This document shows positions 1-12,522 of a DNA stretch of 64,000 nt, in pieces; positions within the stretch are counted from its first letter, which is position 1; each line of letters opens with the position of its first letter. Source of the DNA: Sarcomyxa edulis (lineage: Eukaryota; Basidiomycota; Agaricomycetes; Agaricales; Mycenaceae); assembly GCA_009761415.1 (NCBI GenBank), contig QUOL01000002.1:868001-932000 (forward strand). The letters are read 5' to 3'. Below the pieces are notes generated by a model. It was given only the letters and a program-made list of their open reading frames with translations. It was not told the DNA's origin and searched no databases. The position numbers and the translations under genes are program-made.

Positions 1-2829
1 AAGAAAGGCAGAGTCATCGGAGATGGTTTTGTTAAAAAGACCTAGGCTTTGAGCACAAGCATCAGTCTGATCTTGGTACTTTCGGAAGAGGTCTTTTTCA
101 GTCGATTTAGGGTATCGTATACGAGGTTCCGGTAAGACAGGACGAGCCACATTTGTTGTAAAAGTACCTTCGGGTGGTATAGGAAAGATTCTTCCAAGGA
201 TGGCACGGTGATCGGTAACTGGAATATAATCCGAGGGTTGTTTCGCAACAGATATTTCGGCTTGAAGGACTCCATGTCGAGAAACGACAATGCGATCGAT
301 AATGCTGCCGCCAGTGTCAAGGTCTTTACCTCGACAAGTCCAGTCATTGAGTACCGTACGATCAGGTACAGTTAGCCATACGTCTTGGCCATCGACTTGC
401 TGTAAGAAGTTTCGGTAATATGAACAGGCGTCAGCTCCACCAGTAGACCGTTCGGAGTGGGTTAAGGTAGCATTGAGGTCACCAATAATCGTCCAGCCGT
501 AGTTTGCTTCAGTGGTAAGTCGGGCTAAGGAGGACCAGAAGGACATCGTTAACGGGGTTCCTCCAGGGTTCCAAGGAGCGTATGCAGCGATGACCCGATG
601 ATAAAAGGCAGTTCCATTATCCGTCGGTAAGGCTATGTCCACTGCGACAACACGTCCACGTAATGCTGCATCATTAATGATGAGTCGTCGAGCAATCTGT
701 ATGTCTTTGCGAATGCCTAGGATAACACCCCATTTGAAGAGGTGATGATTTTCAGTGGGCTGCGCGTCCTCTTCAAAAATGGTGTAGGTAGATGTCGGAA
801 GTTTATCGGAGACCTTAGTTTTCGATTTTGATTCTGACAGAGCAAAAAGATGCGGGTTCCGGGTACGAATGACGGAGTTGATGTGATGTAGTTTGAGGGC
901 ATGACCCATACCATTGGCATTCAGCGAGTAAATTGATAAGGATGAGGGGGGGTTGTAAGGCATAGCAAAGGCAGACAAAGGGAAGTGAAAACAGATTGTA
1001 AACAAAAGGAGATAAGAGAAAGATAAGAGAAAAGGACTTTGTGGGGAACGAAGAGGGCATGATTGAGTAGGGGTTTCAGAGTTATTTACAGGATCCTTCG
1101 GATTACCGCCTAGAGATCTTCGTTTGTCGGCTAGAGCGTCGCCCGCACCCAGATTAGATGGAAGGTTGACAGTGAGGTGAAACGGTTGACATACAAGCAT
1201 GGGCACGTCATCTCCGTTCAAGGATACATTGTTATCTTGAGGGTCAGACAAGGGGGGAGCCGAGCCGGTATGTGTTTGATTTCGTCTACCACGTTTCTGC
1301 GGTGATTGAGGAGATTTAGCTAGCGTTCGCTTTTTGGGTGACGGCGCTGGTGTAACAGGAAGTTGAGGAGGTGGTGGAGTTGAGGGACGTGGTGTCGAAG
1401 TGGATGTATCCGTCCCAGACAAGCGCGGTAACGGCGGAGCTATGGTAGTGGACACCGCGTGATCACCTTGTTCAATCTGATCTGAAAGAGCTTCCGCTTC
1501 GTCGTAGAGGGTACTCCTGCGTTCCTTCAACTGTTCAACCTTGTGTTGACTGGGCTCGTCGGCTATTTGACGATCGAGTAAATCGATTTTGCGATAGAGA
1601 CTGCCAAGGCGATCACGAGATTGGGTGACTTGTTGTTGGGCAAGGATGGCAAGTTGAGTGGATTGAACGCCGTCGGATAGTCGCTGAATAGTGTCAGTGA
1701 CGGTGATGATGTTTTGTTGGAAAAGGGAAAGACGCTGATCGACCGCATTGAAATTAGCCTTGTTTTCACGTTCGGCAACGTCCAGGCGATTGTTGATATT
1801 CTGTAGTTCCCGTTGAATTGTATCGCTGGCAGTTCGAATGCTAGAGGTCGAGGTTTTAGCCCAAGCACCCTCAGTATTGACCTGCCAGAGAAGACGGGGC
1901 GCCTTGATGTTTGGATTTTTAGCAGCGATGACGTCGTTAAAGCAGTCGTAATCCTGAAGAACTCGTTTCGTTGCGTTCCAGTCTGCCATAAGGAAGCAAT
2001 AGGCGTCGCGGTCAGGCGTTCGACTCGAGACCCATAGGCTAGATCCCCCGGTTAGATAACGGTGGTAAAAGAAATTGTCGAGGGTATTGGTGAAAGATTG
2101 ATCAAAGTCACCGATACCGGTTATGATGAGTTCGAAAGCGTATATGGGTTCGATTTGCTTGAAGGAGCGCGAGATGGTGATTGGGTTCGGAAAGTTGGGT
2201 ACGATAAAGGGCGCTTGCTCCTCGAGGGGAAGGGTGTCGCTTTCGAATTGCAGAATGAGCGCGGCTGTTCCAGAGTCCATAGACCATGATCCAACAGTGG
2301 AAAAACCCTTCTTGGCAAGAAAATCGGCGAGGATGGCGAGTTGAGGTTTGGAATCGGTAACGATGGGTAGACCAGCAGCACGAACCCACAACTTCTTATC
2401 TCGCCCATTTCTCTGCGGGCTCCATGAAACACTCCAATCTGGTCTTTCATTGGACAACGGGGTGATCCAATTTTCGAGTAGATCAGGGCGAGGATCAGGA
2501 TCAAGTGAGGCGATCTGACGAGCAAGACGGAGGTAACAGTAGGAGTTTAGATTTCCTTGTCGATTGTCGGGAGGGATGACTTCAAGGTCGTAGAGGTCAG
2601 GGAAAGCGTTACGATTAAGAACGTCAGTGATAGCACTCTGAACGGTGTCGGTGAGTTTATGTCCTGGTTGGGTTCGAATATTGCGGACGATCAACTCGCA
2701 TCCGACCGGGCCACCGACGGTACCGTTCTGGAGATCGGCAGGTAGGGTGGGAGAGGGGGGACGAGCAGGGGCAAATTTAGGACGAGTTAGAGGTGGGAGA
2801 GTGATTGGGATTGGATCGGATGGTTCCAT
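1..2829 (-). mobile_element. LINE-like non-LTR retroelement ORF, 5' part (coiled coil plus EEP endonuclease), open at left edge
   Basis: A single frame runs without a stop from the ATG at 2829 to base 1 (943 codons) and continues beyond the window. The first ~330 residues are of unknown fold. Residues ~330-455 are rich in heptad-like Q/L/E/R patterns and look like a coiled coil. A Pro/Ser/Lys-rich linker follows, with a short hydrophobic stretch near residue 610. From ~625 to ~880 there is an endonuclease/exonuclease/phosphatase (DNase I-like) domain: an N-terminal SIYSLNANG motif, an internal GDLNATL motif, and the C-terminal SDYIPVTDHRAIL motif with its D-H pair. This layout is that of a gag-like plus APE-type endonuclease half of a LINE; reverse transcriptase would be expected further left. 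A free-standing DNase I-like protein is the alternative. The intact frame suggests a young insertion. Confidence 0.8.
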
Positions 2830-2975
2830 CTGAGAGTAAAGATAGGACGTGTGACGTGGGTGAGGAAGATGAAGAAGACGAAGTGAATGATATGAGAAGT
2901 AGAAGATTACCTCCTGCAAAACAGAGTCTTTTCTCTGCTGGGACGAGTGTCCCTTCGATATGCAAGGAGGTAAAT

Positions 2976-3118
2976 GATGAAAGGAGTCCTTTGCTTATTC
3001 TCTCGGGGGTTTGAAAGTTTTTGTAAAATCAATCAAAGTAGATAAAAATTGAAAGGAGTCCGTTGTTTTGCTCTCGGGGGTTCAAAGATATGTTTTAAGA
3101 GTTTAGTTCAGATAAAAG
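2976..3118. repeat. Tandem repeat, two ~72-bp units, upstream of the LINE ORF
   Basis: Two adjacent degenerate units (about 2976-3047 and 3048-3118) share the blocks TGAAAGGAGTCC, CTCTCGGGGGTT, and AGATAAAA near their ends. They lie about 150-290 bp upstream of the retroelement ATG on its strand, where 5' UTR promoter monomers of LINEs are found. That role is an inference from position. Confidence 0.6.
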
Positions 3119-3186
3119 TAAAGGAAAAATGAGGTTTTGGGAGCGTTGTGCTTCGTTTTAGTGGGGGTGGGGGTCGGCGGTGGTGG

Positions 3187-3211
3187 TTGTTGTTGTTGTT
3201 GTTGTTGTTGT
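3187..3211. repeat. (TTG)n microsatellite
   Basis: About eight uninterrupted TTG/CAA triplets follow a G/T-rich run. It is a simple repeat with no coding context. Confidence 0.85.
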
Positions 3212-4770
3212 CAAAGCACCGACCTTGAAACTCATCAGTAAACCGGCAATTTCCTTGCCCGGCCTTGTCCAGTCGTGGCAAGGCTGGGCAAGTCTCAAAA
3301 AGGCGCAAAGTTGCAAGGCAACAAGCTATGTCAAAAATCACCAACAAGTCTCACCAGAGACTGGCCACTTTTTGCCTGAAAAGGTCTGCAAGGTGACAAG
3401 TTGGACAAGCGGGCGAAGTATTTTATATTTTATATTTTATTATACAAAAACACATTCTGTAGAAATATCTGGGATAGGCGGGGATCACAAATAAAATAGG
3501 TGCACATGCCCGCAGTGAACGCGTACACAACAAGACAGGATTGGGAAGATACATGGATTTTACGGAGTTTCGGGTTGAGAATTGGTGGGGACTCACTTGA
3601 CTTGTAGACCATCTGATCAGCCTGGATATGCATGGTTAGCAGGAGAGCAGATCTACCGCGATATGAACGACATACTTTGAGAAAGATTGAGTCCGTGGCC
3701 GTGATGCGAAGGTGAGGTTCTGGGGCAAGCACAGATGCCCTGAGTGGTGAGTGCGGATTTGCTAAAGTGTTGGTGTCGGCCAATAATGCCGGTTGCGTAA
3801 AGAAAGTGAGCGTTGATGGCGAGACGGGGCGCTGAGTAGCTGTAAAGATATGTAAGTAAGTACGACGACGAACGTGGAAGAGGAGATGGTTTGTGTTGTG
3901 CGAACAAATTAGAGTTTGAGTTTACGGTTTGTTTGGCCACAGTTCGTTTCCACGTCGGATTCGAAGTCCTTCTCTTTCTTCCAACCACCAAGCCATGCTC
4001 TCCACAGCTATGCCCCACTCACAGACTCGGACGCGTTGAAGTCAACTCGTACGCCAACGGCCTCGACTCGAAATTTCCGCTGATTCGGAGGTCACGGTCA
4101 TGATGTCCGATGTCGGTGAGTTGGCAACGAAGGACGGGAACAGAGGCGGAGGAGCACTGGTTTCCTAAAGGTATGCAGCTTTCACTTACTCACATAGCCT
4201 GACAGACTCCGGATACTTAAGAGGTTCAGTTTTGCCAGGAAGGACACTTCACAGTCTTCACCCCAGCCCACCAGGAGTCGAGTACTGACCGGGACCACCC
4301 CTTCGAGGCAAGGATACCATCGGCGTATCGTTCTCTTCTTTTCTCATCTGTAGTTAGACCCCGATTCTTGAGGCCAAGTAATGTACTAGATTTTAGAACA
4401 GTTTCCTTGTAATAACATACATGTATCTTATTTAATTCAGATTTTCGCCTTGTGGACTTGTTCTACTTATCAACTTTTTACCTGGTGGACAGCCAAAAAG
4501 CTCGAAAAAGCCCGAAAAGGCCTCCAGAAATAAGCCGTTTTGCTGATGCTGCTAGCATTCGGAAGTGGTGAAGTCCAGGGACTGTATAGCCTTCAATTCG
4601 AAGCTCTCCAATCACAATTGCTTACTGACTGAAGCAGACATCGACTTGGTGGTACAGTGCAATCATGTGTCGCGCTTGATTGAACAAGCTAAATATATTC
4701 TCGCACCTTGCATAATGTCGTTCTTCATGAAATTCATTAGCACCTAAAGCAGCCAACCTAGTTCAAGTCG
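3212..4770. other. Gene-free interval with CAAG/TTGCC-rich segments
   Basis: No recognisable gene. The ORFs here are short, low in similarity to anything I know, and conflict between strands. Two stretches (about 3245-3410 and 4440-4525) are rich in CTTG/CAAG and AAAAG/CTTTT motifs and are loosely related in inverted orientation, as old transposon ends might be. The rest looks like unique intergenic DNA. Confidence 0.5.
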
Positions 4771-7297
4771 CTAGGTGGTGTAAACAAAGTACAAGTTTCT
4801 AGAGGGCAAGAATATGTCAGACAGACAAAGGGAAGGATGAAGGCGACCGAAACTTACTGTTTATCTGTCAGATCAGCAAATGCATGCCTCTCGCGCTCCC
4901 TCTGGACTTCTGCATCGGTCCATCCATGTCGAGCTTTCTCCTCCGCCAGCTTCAACTGTTTCTTCTTGTTCAAGCGCACGTTGATCCAACGAAGCACCAG
5001 AGATACTCCAATCTGGGCCGTCAAGAGTACCAGAATCGCGATTTTCCCCGGGATGTAGGCGGGCGCATCCTTGGGTTGGAATATCTCCGTGCCGATGATA
5101 TTTCCTAGACTGAACGATACGAGCGTCATTGCGTTCACCGTGCTCTTCTTGGTGTGACCGCTCGTGTTACTCGCGTTGTATGCGTAGACTGTCGAGAGTG
5201 AGCTTCCGAACGTTCCGATGATGTATATGGCTGCAAAACATACATCAGCGAATACGAACCTAAGCGATTATCGAGAAGGATAGCTACCAAACAACAATGC
5301 TCCTTTGTTATCACTGCCCTGGAGCCCAATCAGCATTGCTGGAGAGAGGGCGTCAATTACTGTATAATATAGCACATTGCGATCTTACCTGCACCGACAA
5401 TAGTAGGGATTAGTGCCATGATGATTGGGACCATACGTTCTCCCTAGGAATCCAAACATGTCAAGATGAAATGGAACAGCTAAGCGAAAACATAACAAAC
5501 TTTCTTGTCGGAGTACCATCCACAAAACAACGTCATAGCTGCAGCTACTGCACCCCCAGGTGTTGACAATATCAAAGCCTGCTTAGAGCTATAATGCAAA
5601 AGCTCAGGTTAGTACATACGCGAGGAACATTTCCAATGCGTACGTGTAACCAAAGCTCTTGATGATGATATTACTGACTGGTCGAGACCACGAGCTACAA
5701 GTTAGCACCTTTGTCGTCGAGAAGAAGACAAACACCTACAGTTACTGAGACCGCCATTGGGAATGCTAGCTGTTGTTCCAATATGCGTCAAAATCATACA
5801 AGTCTAGGAGAGGAAAAGGACCCACTCAGCAAAGTGGTCAATACGATCAGCCAGGTACGTATGTCAGTCAATGCTTCGATAATCTGGTCTTTCTTCAGAT
5901 GATGATTCTCGGTTCCTCCTTGATCGTCTCGGACACGTTCGAGGACAGCGATTCGTTCTTCTTTCGTGAGCCTGGTCGCATGGACAGGAGAATCCGGAAG
6001 CCATAATAATACAGACAGTCCGACTAAAATCGCCAGACCGCCGAGGACGATGTAGATGATCTTCCATGGCGCCAGGAGGTTGCCGTCGTAAAACGAAATA
6101 CCCTGAATACGATATATGGATCAGTATGATTTCTCGAAAGATCGGAACTGAGTATGTGACTCGCATAAGCAACAAACCCTCCGAATATTTGCGTTAAGCC
6201 GTTCTGCAAGACCCTGAGGTTTCAATACGAGGTATACTCTAAGGAATGAACTAGAACTTGCCATGAAATAGAACCATGATATGCGCGAAGCCTTTCACAG
6301 AATACGTGATCAGATAACATGACAGTCCTTACACGCCCACTACGCACTTGCTCGTTTTTCCTATAGAACATGGATATTATCATGATCAGAATGGGTGCCA
6401 CACAGCTCTCGCACATTCCTATATGAATCCCATACACGTTAGCAATAGAAGGAGGTCATATTCGAAGTAACATACCGAGGAGGAAACGAAGGGCGAAGAA
6501 ACCGCCAAAAGACGAAGTGGAGGCATGAAGCATCAAGATTGCACCCCAGAGGACAATATTCACACCTTCATGAGTCAAAAATCAGTTTAGGCCAAGAGCA
6601 GACTCGCAAAAAGAACAATCGCACCCAGATACTTAGCCAACCGGGTCTTCTGAGATAGGTAAACTGTCGGGAATTCGAAGAACAGGAAACCTATAGTTCG
6701 CAGGTAAATAATGGATACATCCTGACGACTGATCATATAATACCCAAGTAGAACGCCATCGACACTAGATTATAATTCTGGAGGCAAAGTAAGTCTTGGG
6801 GTCTAGGTGCATATTTGAACCGGAAGAACAAGTACCTGTCCAGCAATTGGCAAGCCCATAATGCTTGACCAGATCTCAGACATCGTGCAAATATCTCCAG
6901 CAACGAGGGAGCTCACCTCGCATAATTGAGAGAGGTTTTATCCCTGCACACAATGTCATGAGCGTTGGCATCGAATAAATCATTACGAGGGAGACTCACA
7001 AAAATTGCGTGAAATACACAGCCGCACATAGCGGTGGTATCATCCAGTCCTATAAGCCAGACAATGTTCATCTTTGAGAACGATTTGGAAAAAAAGAATA
7101 CGCACTAGTTTTCTACGAAGTTTGAGATTATACTCCTCCGAGAACTGGGTAGTCCTTTCGGCTCCAACAAGCTGTAGCGCCTCATCTGCCTGGGAAAGAT
7201 CGACGACTACAGATTCTGTCGAGAGTTTCTCATCCAAGGATTGGGGTCTCTGCTCCTCGGAATCAGGAGAAACCTTTTCTTCGCTGAGGAGAGTCAT
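4771..7297 (-). CDS. MFS transporter, Dal5/allantoate-permease type (anion:cation symporter family)
   Basis: A plasma-membrane carrier of the fungal ACS/Dal5 family, whose members import allantoate, nicotinate, pantothenate or tartrate; the substrate cannot be read here. The start at 7297 gives a ~65-residue acidic cytosolic N-terminus before the first membrane exon (DWMIPPLCAAVYFTQF). Many short introns split the rest. Joined exons read DKTSLNYAS, then NYNLVSMAFYLGFLFFEFP, then a helix with MCESCVAPILIMIISMFYR, all typical of the family. The last large exon has a helix around VLLTAQIGVSLVLRWINV. That frame meets a TAA at 4854, but a GTAAGT donor lies exactly there. Splicing to 4798 gives the usual family ending DLTDKQN-FxY and a stop at 4771, so I extend the gene. 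Its neighbour ERG10 lies upstream on the same strand. Confidence 0.85.
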
Positions 7298-9171
<1,874 letters not shown>

Positions 9172-9554
9172 TGAACGAGAAAAGGAAAGGCGAATGGAGG
9201 AGATGGATCGAGAAGATGAAGAGAAACGTGCCCACAACATTTCTCGCTTTATGAATTCTGCAGGACCTGGGTCCACTACGCGATCGGTCCAATCAGGTAT
9301 CGAAAAATAGATCGTACGACTGAAATTCCTGGGGCCACGGAGTAGCACTGAAGCTATTGCAAGCGAAAAGCGCTCAACAGGAAGAGTAGAGTATCAAAGT
9401 TGGAACAAAGTGTAGTAAGAAACGCTCGGGAAACATCGTCTACCGGGGAGATCACTCATCGCCGTTCCCGGTGGACTGCAGCAGCTGATTCACCGCAATG
9501 GCATGTTATAATAGGTTATGTAACACTCCGTAAAACATACTTGGTTTGGGTCAA
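9172..9554. other. Intergenic, ERG10 promoter and ATG10 3' flank
   Basis: About 380 bp between two minus-strand genes. The minus-strand ORF here (9160-9348) runs into the ERG10 start region in another frame and is not supported. Confidence 0.45.
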
Positions 9555-10264
9555 TCAAATATTCAGATTTATGGCGTTACTGACTACCATAAACCAAGCC
9601 TCTAACCATCTCACCAGTATCTGTTCTTCCGACCATCCGTCTTCTCGCACTTCCGCAATGATTTCGTCGACAGAAGCAGAGGTTTCACAAGGATGAAGGT
9701 ACCAGCATGGCGTGTTCAGTGTAGGATGGTCGCCTTGGGATAGAAGAGGAAAAGAAGACGTCGGAAGACTGAGCGCAAACGACGTAGCCTCAGTTCCTGG
9801 GAAGGCGAATGGCCGGAACAAAGACGTTTCGAGTAGATCCGATAATGGTAGCGGGCTTCCATCTATGGGGCCCACCTGAATATAGATGTAAGGAGTACAT
9901 AGCACATAACGTACTAGAGTCATGGATAGTGAAATAAAACGCAGGGACTTGAAAGCTGGCAGAGTAAACCACATATTGGCGAGACGTCAGGGTCTCATGA
10001 GGCACTGATGCATGACAAACAGTCGCATCCTCTTCCGTCACGTCCTCTTCGGAGTCATCCACGTATGTAGGAGGAGGCTGCCGTCGGGAGTGAATAGCAG
10101 TGCGAGACATGTATCCTAAACCTGGAATGGACTGAAATCGAGACTGAGCAAGACAGCTAGAGCTCCAAGGCCGAAGGGCGCACAAGATGTTCATTCCAGA
10201 CCCATCCCAAGGGTTTTGCGATAAAAGCCTTGCACGCTGCATCGAATTGAGAGCGGGACAACAT
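9555..10264 (-). CDS. ATG10: Autophagy E2-like conjugating enzyme Atg10
   Basis: E2-like enzyme that passes Atg12 from Atg7 to Atg5. The start at 10264 gives MLSRSQFDAACKAFIAK, then WVWNEH. A 52-nt intron (GTGCGC...TTTCAG) joins this to SIPGLGYMSRT. A second intron joins FTIHDSS to GPIDGSPLPLSDLLE. The diagnostic active-site block is HPTLNTPCWYLHPCET, where the Cys of HPCxT forms the thioester, followed by a C-terminal WLEAWFMVV helix. The total is about 205 residues, a normal size. Its ATG lies 202 bp from the divergent ribosomal protein S1 gene, so the two probably share a promoter region. Confidence 0.9.
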
Positions 10265-10466
10265 GGACGACGAAAGCAAGTCCCAAAGGGGGAATGAGTC
10301 AAACGTGAGAAACAAATGCTTATTTTGGACCAGCTATACAGGACCATTGGGCGGTTCGGCATCTTCCATCCCATTTCGCCTCGTCTGTGTAAAACGTAGC
10401 TCGACTCAAGCCGACCTATCCCTCCCTGCGGTCTCCACCCCACCGCGGACATCCCATTAACACACC

Positions 10467-11472
10467 ATGGCTGTAGGAAAGGTCCGTCGTTTTTCACTAT
10501 TCATTCTGGAGGGAGACTGACCGTCTTCCACCTGTAGAATAAACGCCTATCAAAAGGCAAGAAGGGTATCAAGAAAAAGGTAGTGGACCCTTTCTCCCGC
10601 AAAGGTGCGCACAGTGCATTCTCCAGGTCGTCGGATCGCATATTGAACGGCGTGTTTGTTAGATTGGTACGACATCAAAGCACCTTCCATCTTCGAGGAG
10701 CGAAATGTTGGAAAGACTCTTGCCAACCGATCCCAGGGATTGAGTGCGTCGTATAATCCCCTGGTCCTACGTGGACCTTGCTAACCTATCTTCTTTCTTC
10801 AGAAAACGCAAACGATTCGCTGAAAGGACGAATCATCGAAGTATCTCTGGCAGATTTGAACAAGGACGAGGAGCAATCTTTCCGTAAAATCAAGCTACGC
10901 ATCGACGAGGTCCAGGGCAAGAACTGCCTAACAAATTTCCACGGCATGGACTTCACCTCCGACAAGCTCCGGTCTCTTGTCCGTAAATGGCAGACACTCA
11001 TCGAGGCTCACGTCGATGTCAAAACCACTGATGGCTACCTCCTCCGCCTCTTCGCCATTGGCTTCACCAAACGCCGCCCATCGCAGGTCCGAAAAACCAC
11101 ATACGCTCAGACTGCTCAGATCCGGGAAATCCGGAAGAAGATGTTCGAGATTATGACTCGGGAGGCTACGAGTTGCGACTTGAAGGAGTTGGTGCAGAAG
11201 TTTGTTCCTGAGGCGATTGGACGGGAGATTGAGAAGGCGGCCAGAAGTATCTACCCATTGCAAAATGTGTATGTGCGTAAGGCTAAAATCCTCAAAGCAC
11301 CCAAGTTCGACGTGTCGAAACTTCTTGAGCTGCACGGGGAGTCGACTGATGTAAGATCTGCCTTTTTCCGTATTTCAAGATCTTTTGACTGATCCGTCTG
11401 CTTTGTTTTTAGGAGACTGGTACGCGGGTGGTTAAGGAGTTCAAGGAGCCCGAGGTTCTTGAATCCGTCTAA
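10467..11472 (+). CDS. RPS1: 40S ribosomal protein S1 (S3Ae family)
   Basis: Component of the small ribosomal subunit (eS1, RPS3A in animals). The first exon is MAVGK followed by an intron, then [19 protein letters not shown]. The next exon gives [19 protein letters not shown]. The large exon from ~10801 has [31 protein letters not shown] and [19 protein letters not shown], all family hallmarks. A last short exon after the intron at ~11351 supplies the end and the TAA at 11470. Introns crowded into the 5' end are typical of fungal ribosomal genes. Divergent from ATG10. Confidence 0.97.
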
Positions 11473-11783
11473 TCTTCCTCTCCTCTTGTTTGTCCACCTC
11501 TGTACCCATGCTTTTTCTTCCCTATGTTACAATGGTGCCGTGCAATCTATGAGCCTATGATATATGGGATTACACTGCTATCGTTTCACATAATTGCATC
11601 GATTTCTGCGTGAAGACTCCGTCGAAATGGCATTCGTGCTGCTTACCAAAACGTTCGTGTGGACTCCGGGTAAATAAATCACTGTCGATCATAAAATCAT
11701 GCTGCACCATCGATATAAGCAGTCGAAAAATTTAGCATGGCCATCCTCGCATCCAACCCATCACAATCTCTTCATCCTCTAAC
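11473..11783. other. Intergenic, RPS1 3' UTR and APRT promoter
   Basis: About 310 bp, AT-rich, with no gene visible. Confidence 0.5.
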
Positions 11784-12506
11784 ATGGCCGACATCGAGTA
11801 CCTGAAATCGAAACTGACCGCCCATCCTGATTTCCCCAAGAAGGTGCGTTTTCAATCGTTTGCTACAGAAAGTATCACTCTGACCGTACCATTCTGCAAG
11901 TAGGGAATCGTCTTCTTGGATATTTTCCCTATCCTTCGTGACCCAATAGCTTTCGAGACGCTTATAACGCATCTCGTTCACCACCTAACATCGCATACGC
12001 TCGCTCAATCCCCGACCAAGAAAATCGATGTTGTCGTTGGACTAGATGCCCGAGGATTCCTCTTGGGTCCAATCATTGCTCTGAGACTCGGAGCAGCTTT
12101 CGTTCCTGTCAGAAAGCAGGGCAAGCTCCCCGGCCAATGTGTCTCAGCGACCTACGAGAAGGAGTACGGAACGGTAAGAGAGCTGATATTCTCCCATGGA
12201 TATTTCGCGTGTTAATGCGGCGCTTCCTCCAGGATTCATTCGAAATACAAGCCGATGCTATCAAGCCCGGTCAGACAGTTGTTATTGTAGATGATTTGAT
12301 CGCAACTGGTACCACTCGATTTTTTCTTCTTCTTAAAATCTTTCTGACCCTTTGTCTCAGGTGGATCTGCCAAAGCTGCTGGAGAGCTCGTCGCCAAACT
12401 CGGCGGAAAGACTCTAGAATACCTCTTCATCATAGAATTGATGTTCTTGAAGGGAGGCTCTAAACTAGATGCACCCGTATACTCAATAGTAGAGTCCGAT
12501 GATTAG
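11784..12506 (+). CDS. APT1: Adenine phosphoribosyltransferase
   Basis: Purine-salvage enzyme making AMP from adenine and PRPP. The first exon is MADIEYLKSKLTAHPDFPKK. Splicing gives GIVFLDIFPILRDP, the family's N-terminal block, then DVVVGLDARGFLLGP, the flexible loop RKQGKLPG, and ATYEKEYGT. The PRPP-binding motif VVIVDDLIATG is split from GGSAKAAGELV by an intron. The C-terminus ends YSIVESDD with TAG at 12504. The length of about 185 residues is standard. Its stop is only 16 bp from the stop of the opposing EDEM gene. Confidence 0.95.
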
Positions 12507-12522
12507 TACTTTTTATCATATT

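Noticed and set aside
3430..4103. Overlapping ORFs of 70-121 codons on both strands
   Set aside because: No recognisable motif, no consistent splicing, and opposing frames; treated as chance in a gene-free interval.
10786..11335. Minus-strand ORFs of 71 and 135 codons
   Set aside because: Antisense shadows of the highly conserved ribosomal protein S1 exon.
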